Of a stretch of 64,000 nt of DNA, positions 58,500 to 64,000 are shown one piece after another (position 1 is the first letter of the stretch; every line of letters begins with the position of its first letter). Location: the NCBI RefSeq assembly GCF_032884065.1, contig NC_088867.1:50031317-50095316 (forward strand). The letters run 5' to 3'. The notes beneath the pieces were generated by a model, which saw only the letters and a list, made by a program, of their open reading frames with translations, searched no databases and had not been told where the DNA came from. The stretch comes from Artemia franciscana. Its lineage: Eukaryota > Arthropoda > Branchiopoda > Anostraca > Artemiidae. The translations under genes were made by a program, and so were the position numbers.

Positions 58500-61107
58500 C
58501 AAAGGGTGGTAAGGGCCCAAGCGTTGACAGGCCTCAGCACCTAATCTAGCATAGAGTTTTTTATAAACGAAAATAATATCAGTGGCACAAAACTTTCTGA
58601 TAATCTTCTGATTTCTATAAGAACGCGGCAGATACAATAAATATTTACAATAACGAAAATACATAACTCTTATGCCCTACAAATCTTGATTATTAAACAA
58701 CGGGCGCAAACCGGAAAGAAACAATATAGAATGATCGCAATATGTAGAATAAAGTCTGGATAAAGCCTTTCGTGAAAATCTGCCTCGGTTCGGGACAATT
58801 TTCGCGTACCCTTTTTTAAGTTTACTTTTAATATCATTTAGCCCACAGGATCGAAAAGCCGATAAAGATGAACAAATACTAATACCAAGCCACCGAATCG
58901 AAGAAACGAGCTGAACTGAAAAATAACCACAATCAAGATCACTACTTTGATGCTTAGCATTAAAAACTAAATGTTCACATTTTGATGCTTAGCATTAAAA
59001 ACTAAATATTCACATTTTTCAGTATTAAGTTTGAGGCCGATTTCCTCAAAAGACTTAGAAACAAGCTGGGTCGACTTAATTAGGGTAGATTTAGTGCGGC
59101 TGATCAAAAGTAAATCATCTGCATATGCAATGTACGAAAGATTAGTTAGGCCTAAAAAACATGATGGATTAATACGTGGCAAAACAGAATAAAGACAAGC
59201 ATTAAAAAGATAAGGGGATAAGACTCCTCCTTGCCTAAGACCAGAACGGATGGGGATATTACCAACGTAGGTGTCACCTGACTTGAGTCGAACATATGAA
59301 TTAGCATACCAAAAACGAAGAGTTGATATAATAGACATATTTGCACCAAGTTGGATTAAAGAATACCAAAGTTGGCTATGACAAATTGAATCAAAAGCTT
59401 TTGAAACATCGAGTGCACAAAAATGAACCTCAAAACCATTTTTATGCGCTTCAAGTAATAGCGAAACTATACCACGATGAGCTTGTTGGCATCCTATATA
59501 CGGCTTAAAGCCAAACTGATTAGACATATAATCTACATTAGACAGGAGATCAAGGAGCAAAACATATTCAAATACTTTAGTTAAAGTACAAGCAACCATA
59601 ATAGGCCTATACGAAGCGCAACTAGTTGGGTCCTTACCACGTTTCAAAATTGACGTAATGTTAGAAGAGCATAAACACATCTGAAAAAGTAACTGCAAGT
59701 GATAAACTAATTCCTCCGAATCGGTGTTGAGGTGAAAAGCACTGATCCCGTCTATATCATAAGATTTCGATTTAAGTCTCTCTACACTTCTTTTGACACG
59801 GTCAACACTAACGGGAGGTACATGACCTTGAATGATTTTGTTAGGCAACAGATTAGAACAGAGCTTGGCAAAACGAAAATGAACCGCATATATCACTGTA
59901 TCGAAAATGTTACTATAATGATTGATCCATGATACATTAGGGATTCGGTCAGCCGTAGGCGATCTATCAAACTTCGCGACATTAATCACTTTTTTCCACT
60001 GGCTAGGAGACTTAGGAAATTCAGCACCATTGTACCTAATTTTTCGAAGATAGCGTTTAAAATCAAGCTTTGTTCTTTGTTTAATATCGAAAACATTACC
60101 CCTTAAGGGGCGGCCGCAAGCTATCCAAATTTTTAGCCACAACTTAGCCCGATTTTTTATTGTTTTGAGCTCTGGGTCATTCTTCCAAATTGAACTTCTT
60201 GTTTTTGCTCTAAAGCGACATAGGGGAACAGCTACTTCTTCAGACCTCTTTAAGCACGATACAATGTGGCTATAATAAATATTAAGCTGAATTCTGGCTT
60301 GTGGGGACCCAATGCTTGTACACAACAGATTAAAAGGGACTTTAATCGTTGATAGAAGGCTAACAAGCGTAGAAAAATAAAGAGGCCAGTCAGCTTTGTT
60401 CCATTCTCTTTTAGAAATCCATTTTCTAGAATTGGGACGAAGGTTCTTCTCCGCAGTAGCATTAAGGGTAACAGTGAGGGATAGGGGGAGATGGTCGTAA
60501 TCACGCTCATCCTGATCAACATGGACTTCGCCACAGATGAGACCAGAAGAAACGATACGATGATCAATGTCTGAAATTGAGCCACTATTATGGATATAGG
60601 AATGGGAGGCATCTTTCTTCAAAATTTTGTAACTATTCGGTAAGGAATCTAACAGAAGCTCAGTCCGCACTGAAGCTCAGTCCGCACATTACTCTCAATG
60701 CCATTCAAAAGACTTCTTATTAATGAGCAAAATTTTGTAAATTTAGTTAAACTTCGGAGGGATTTCTGGTCGCAGGGGAGATAAACATTAATGAGGACAA
60801 GGTTGGCAAGACGAATAGCAATATAACAATCACTCTCGTGATAGCACAAAGGGGGTGGTGAAAACAGCGTCTTTTTTATTAAACATGCTAGGCCACCTGA
60901 TGGTCTGCCAGAGGTTTTGCGTGCACTTTTAGAAAAAACTGAGTGTTCGTTACTTCTCTGTAGGGAGTTTAAGCTCACTAAAGGTAGGAGATGCTCCTGG
61001 AGGAATAAAACATCAAGATTTTCTAATTTCTGATCTAAAGAAACGTCTTTATCCTTAGTACCGTTAATATTGAACGAACATATAGTGAAATTAGTCTTAG
61101 CACTCAT
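58500..61107 (-). pseudogene. LINE ORF2 (endonuclease and reverse transcriptase), broken by short duplications and a deletion
   Basis: It starts ATG at 61107 (MSAKTNFTICSFNINGTKDK). The endonuclease has the Asn (NINGT) and Glu (LFLQEHLLP) motifs and YDHLPLSL near its end, but the GDFN block is missing between SLIRSLLNGIE and VRTELLLDSL. A 17-base tandem duplication at about 60656-60690 shifts the frame there. RT follows with SYRPIMVACTLTKVFEYVLL, HFCALDVSKAFDSICHSQLW, SGLRQGGVLSPYLFNACLYS and YIAYADDLLLISRTK (catalytic DD). A 35-base tandem duplication at about 58951-59022 introduces a stop at 58967. Beyond it the C-terminal part continues in another frame (DLDCGYFSVQLVSSIRWLGI, then YLPRSYRNQKIIRKFCATDI) to about 58500. 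Inactive as written. Confidence 0.8.
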
Positions 61108-61943
61108 TTTCTAGTATAGGACGGTCGTTTCGACAGAAGTTCACGAAGAATTCGGCATTTCATTGAAAATGACACATGATTGCCTTGACAGTTCGCACAT
61201 TTTGGTGTAGCCTGGCACGGAGAATCAGGCGAGGATTCATGTTGCCCTGCGCAACGGTAGCAGCATTTTTCTTTATCACAATTTGATTTTAAGTGATTTG
61301 GTGATTGGCAATTATAACAGCATTTGGGTGGGCGTTGGTATTCGTAAACTCGATATATCTTATACCCAATCTTTATACCAAGTCGAAGCGCATTAGCGAG
61401 CGCAACAGCGTTTTCAAAAAACACTCTAACAGCCAAAGAATTGCCTATTCGCTTCGCATGAGTAATATTATTGCAATCAATTAACATTTCCTCATCAAAA
61501 TTGGTCGGTATACCTTTAATGATTCCAATATATTTCGTTTCTTTTACTTTAACGTCACAATCTCTCATTACAGTTGGAACGGCATTGCAAAAGTTCCTTG
61601 CAGCAATCTTGTCAATTCGTACCACTAACTTATCGCCAGAGGGCTTAATGCTGTGAATACATTCATGACCTGGAATAGAGTCTATTATTTCGCGACGCTT
61701 GGCAGGATTATCTAATTCTGATGGTACTTTAGAAATAACAAAGGTCGTCAGATCGGGATTCAATGACTGAACGCCAGGGCTGCTAAGAGGGGGGAATTTA
61801 AGATCATACGACGAAATCTTCTCACGGATTTGCTTAAGTTCCGAATCAATGCTTACAAGCTTTGAGGCGAAGCTAGAATAAGCCACAGCAGGAATAACAG
61901 GAACCTCGGTAGGTAAAATAATCACGTATGTAGGTAAAGACAA
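61104..61943 (-). CDS. LINE ORF1 (gag-like, three zinc knuckles), 5'-truncated
   Basis: The frame opens after TAA just upstream and has no ATG near its start, so the N-terminus is missing. The middle (about residues 70-190) resembles the RNA-recognition-like region of LINE gag proteins (TTFVISKVPSELDN, IIKGIPTNFDEEMLIDC, VRVFFENAVALANALRLGIK). The C-terminus has CCYNCQSPNHLKSNC, CCYRCAGQHESSPDSPC-like and CANCQGNHVSFSMKC knuckles, which bind nucleic acid in the ribonucleoprotein particle. The stop codon overlaps the ORF2 start as ATGA. The frame is otherwise intact, so the insertion is relatively young. Confidence 0.8.
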   Translation of the reverse strand: MSLPTYVIILPTEVPVIPAVAYSSFASKLVSIDSELKQIREKISSYDLKFPPLSSPGVQSLNPDLTTFVISKVPSELDNPAKRREIIDSIPGHECIHSIKPSGDKLVVRIDKIAARNFCNAVPTVMRDCDVKVKETKYIGIIKGIPTNFDEEMLIDCNNITHAKRIGNSLAVRVFFENAVALANALRLGIKIGYKIYRVYEYQRPPKCCYNCQSPNHLKSNCDKEKCCYRCAGQHESSPDSPCQATPKCANCQGNHVSFSMKCRILRELLSKRPSYTRK

Positions 61944-61945
61944 AT

Positions 61946-62729
61946 TTTAGCTGTCGCATTTCTGGAAAATTTCCATAATGTCCTTAATGTGACGGTAATT
62001 AGCTTGATCGCCTTGGCGTCTTTGCACACGTTCACTCTCTTATATAGCAAACTTATTAATATACTAGGATTTACATTTTGGCAATCTATAGTTTATATGA
62101 GGATTACAAAAGTAAAGAAAGATCCAAGTCCAAAGTCACCAGGATATAGATATTTCTGCCTTCCTCATAATTTGCCAAAGTTGTGGCCCTCTCCGAAATG
62201 TCTGTCAGATTCCGAGATAAAAACCTTGTATACATACAAAATTATAGAATTTTGCGTTTGTCAAAGCAATCATAAAGTGAATTCAAGATGCAGCAGGAAA
62301 AAATAAATCAGGAAAAAAACATTACTGTAAAACAGATATAGGTTAAGCTTTACGATTTGCTGAGAGCCACTGTTCCTCTCACGTCATAATTTTGGTTCAG
62401 ATTCTGGAAACATTGAAACGTCAGTTAGATATAGCGAACGAAATTTAAAAAAAACAACTTTTGGCTTGGAACAAAAGTTGACAGACGATGGCTATTCTGT
62501 GAGGGCAAAGCACAATCGTACTGGTAAAGTTTGTTTCTCAAACCCATAATAACAATAATTTATTATATCCCATTGATATTTCCGAGGAGAAATAGTAAAG
62601 TCATTTTACATTCAAGTTTTCGCACCCATATCTTCAGCTTTAATACCTATTTTAGAAGAATTGATATAATTAACAGTCTCTTCTTCAAAAAACTCATTAC
62701 AGCGTAGTAGTCAATTAGAAAAGTGATCA
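61946..62729. other. non-coding or unassigned; weak plus-strand ORF
   Basis: An ORF at 61989-62306 (plus) contains ITKVKKDPSPKSPGYRYFCL and ends EFCVCQSNHKVNSRCSRKK. It is Cys-rich at the end but matches nothing I know. The rest shows no feature. Confidence 0.35.
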
Positions 62730-64000
62730 AACTGTTCGTGGTAACGAACTGTAGTAAGGAGCGACCCGGCTCAATAGTAAACGAAACTCTAAAAAACGGA
62801 ATTTCGATGCTAAAAGATATATCAAAAGAATTGGATTTTTATACTGATTTTAAATATATAAGTTTCATCAAATTTAGTCTTTGTCATCAAAAGTTACGAG
62901 CCTGAGAAAATTTGCCTTATTTTGGAAAATAGGGGGTAACCTAAAAGTCATAGAATCTTAACGAAAATCACACCATCGCATTCAGCGTATCAGAGAACCA
63001 TGTAGAAAAAAATTCAAGGTCCAATCTACAAAAATGTGGAATTTCGTATTTTTTGCCAGAAGACAAATCACGGGTGCGTGTTTATTTTGTTTTTGTTTTT
63101 TTCCCAGGGGTCATCGTATCGACCAAGTAATCCTAGAGTGTTGCAAGAGGGCTCATTCTAACGGAAATGAAAATTTCTAGTGCCCTTTTTCAGTGACCAA
63201 AAGATTGGAGGGCACCTAGGCCCCCTCCCACGCTCATTTTTTTCCCAAAGCCAACGGATCAAAATTTTGAGATAGCCATTTTGTTCCGCATAGTCGAAAA
63301 CCATAATAACTATGTCTTTGGGGATGACTTACTCCCCACAGTCCCTGGGGGAGGAACTGAAAGTTACAAACTTTGACCAATGTTTACATACAGTAATGGT
63401 TACTGGGAAGTGTACCGACGTTATCAGGGGGGATTTTTTTGGTTTGGGTGTGGGGTTCAGGGAAGGCGGCTATATGGGAGGATCTTTCCTTGGAGGATTA
63501 TTTCATGGGGGAAGAGAAATTCAATCAAAAAGGCGCAGGATTTTCTAGCATAACTATAAAAAAAACAATGAAAATATAAACATGAAAAAGTTTTTTCAAT
63601 TGAAAGTAAGGAGAAGCATTAATACTTAAAACGAACAGAGATTATTACGCATATGAGGGGTTCTAAAAATACTTTAGCATAAAGAGCGAGGTATTTAGGA
63701 GGAGATAAATACGCTCTTTATGCTAAAATTCTAATTCAGGGGTCATTCTTAAAGAATTGGGACAAAACAAGATTTAGTGTGAAGAGCGAGGTATTAACGA
63801 GGGGACCAACCCCCTCATATATATAATCAAAAATATAAGAATATAAAAGTTTGTTACGTAAGTTAATTCTTAAGTTATGTATATTTTTTACTAATAAAAA
63901 CGTTCGTTAAAAATTAAAAGATCTAGTTGCCTTTTTAAGTAACCGAAAAATTGGAGGGCAACTAGGCCTCCTTCCCCACCCCTTATTTCTCAAAATCGTC
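62730..64000 (-). mobile_element. family B repeat, minus orientation, runs off the window
   Basis: It starts GTGGTAACGAACTGTAGTAA then GGAGCGACCCGG and follows the block order of 19726-21110 closely. It is interrupted only by the window end. ORF 63312-63548 is a shadow of its G-rich blocks. Confidence 0.75.

Larger units (their letters stand above)
58380..61945 (-). mobile_element. near-complete LINE, minus orientation, 3' (ATT)n tail
   Basis: It holds ORF1 (61104-61943), ORF2 (from 61107 to about 58500) and a 3' end with an (AAT)n tract on the plus strand at 58379-58403. The 5' end is truncated just at ORF1, with no ATG at its beginning. Simple trinucleotide 3' tails are seen in I-type and related LINEs. 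No RNase H was recognised. Confidence 0.8.

Overview
This window is AT-rich nuclear DNA from an animal, most likely an arthropod and perhaps a crustacean. Several things point there. Genes are made of short coding exons with GT/AG boundaries, separated by introns of many kilobases. There is a bHLH domain of the Ptf1a/Fer type and there are C2H2 zinc-finger exons. The rest is packed with non-LTR retrotransposons, a pogo/Tigger-type DNA transposon, PIF1/Helitron-like helicase relics, foldback elements, tRNA-derived fragments and several unnamed repeat families. There are no operons, Shine-Dalgarno sites or other prokaryotic features. Species assignment is inference.

All host coding sequence I can support is on the minus strand. 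Read 5' to 3', a first group is an acidic exon (57066-56875) and a C2H2 zinc-finger exon that ends in a stop codon with poly(A) signals just beyond (47328-46961). A second group runs 40865-40715, 18424-18183 (first half of a bHLH domain), 9303-9171 (second half), 6367-6221, 3959-3420 (zinc fingers) and 1854-1172 (paralogous zinc fingers). I found the boundaries by reading splice sites. Every junction in the second group is phase-compatible, so the simplest reading is one gene of more than 39 kb joining a Ptf1a/Fer-like bHLH domain to an acidic linker and C2H2-type fingers. That domain combination is unfamiliar to me and is the main finding. The last visible exon carries three extra 46-47 base tandem units (140 bases in total) that break its frame.

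The introns hold most of the sequence. 9.7-18.1 kb: a LINE fragment, repeat families I call A and B, two foldback palindromes and a long (TA)n. 19.7-25 kb: more family B and a decayed RTE-like endonuclease. 28.2-37.7 kb: one pogo-like element bounded by inverted repeats and TA, which has been invaded by an RNase H-bearing LINE and by a 2.2 kb inverted-repeat element with an unknown lysine/glutamate-rich ORF. 38-46.5 kb: CR1-like and RTE-like LINE pieces, helicase relics and another decayed repeat ORF. 47.5-55.7 kb: families C and A, a tRNA-Pro-like sequence, reverse-transcriptase fragments, and a pair of direct repeats flanking a zinc-knuckle remnant. 58.4-61.9 kb: a nearly complete minus-strand LINE with ORF1 and ORF2 overlapping as ATGA. 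The window ends inside another family B copy.

The family letters A-E are my own labels for sequences that recur within this window. All domain calls come from reading the translations; no database search was run.
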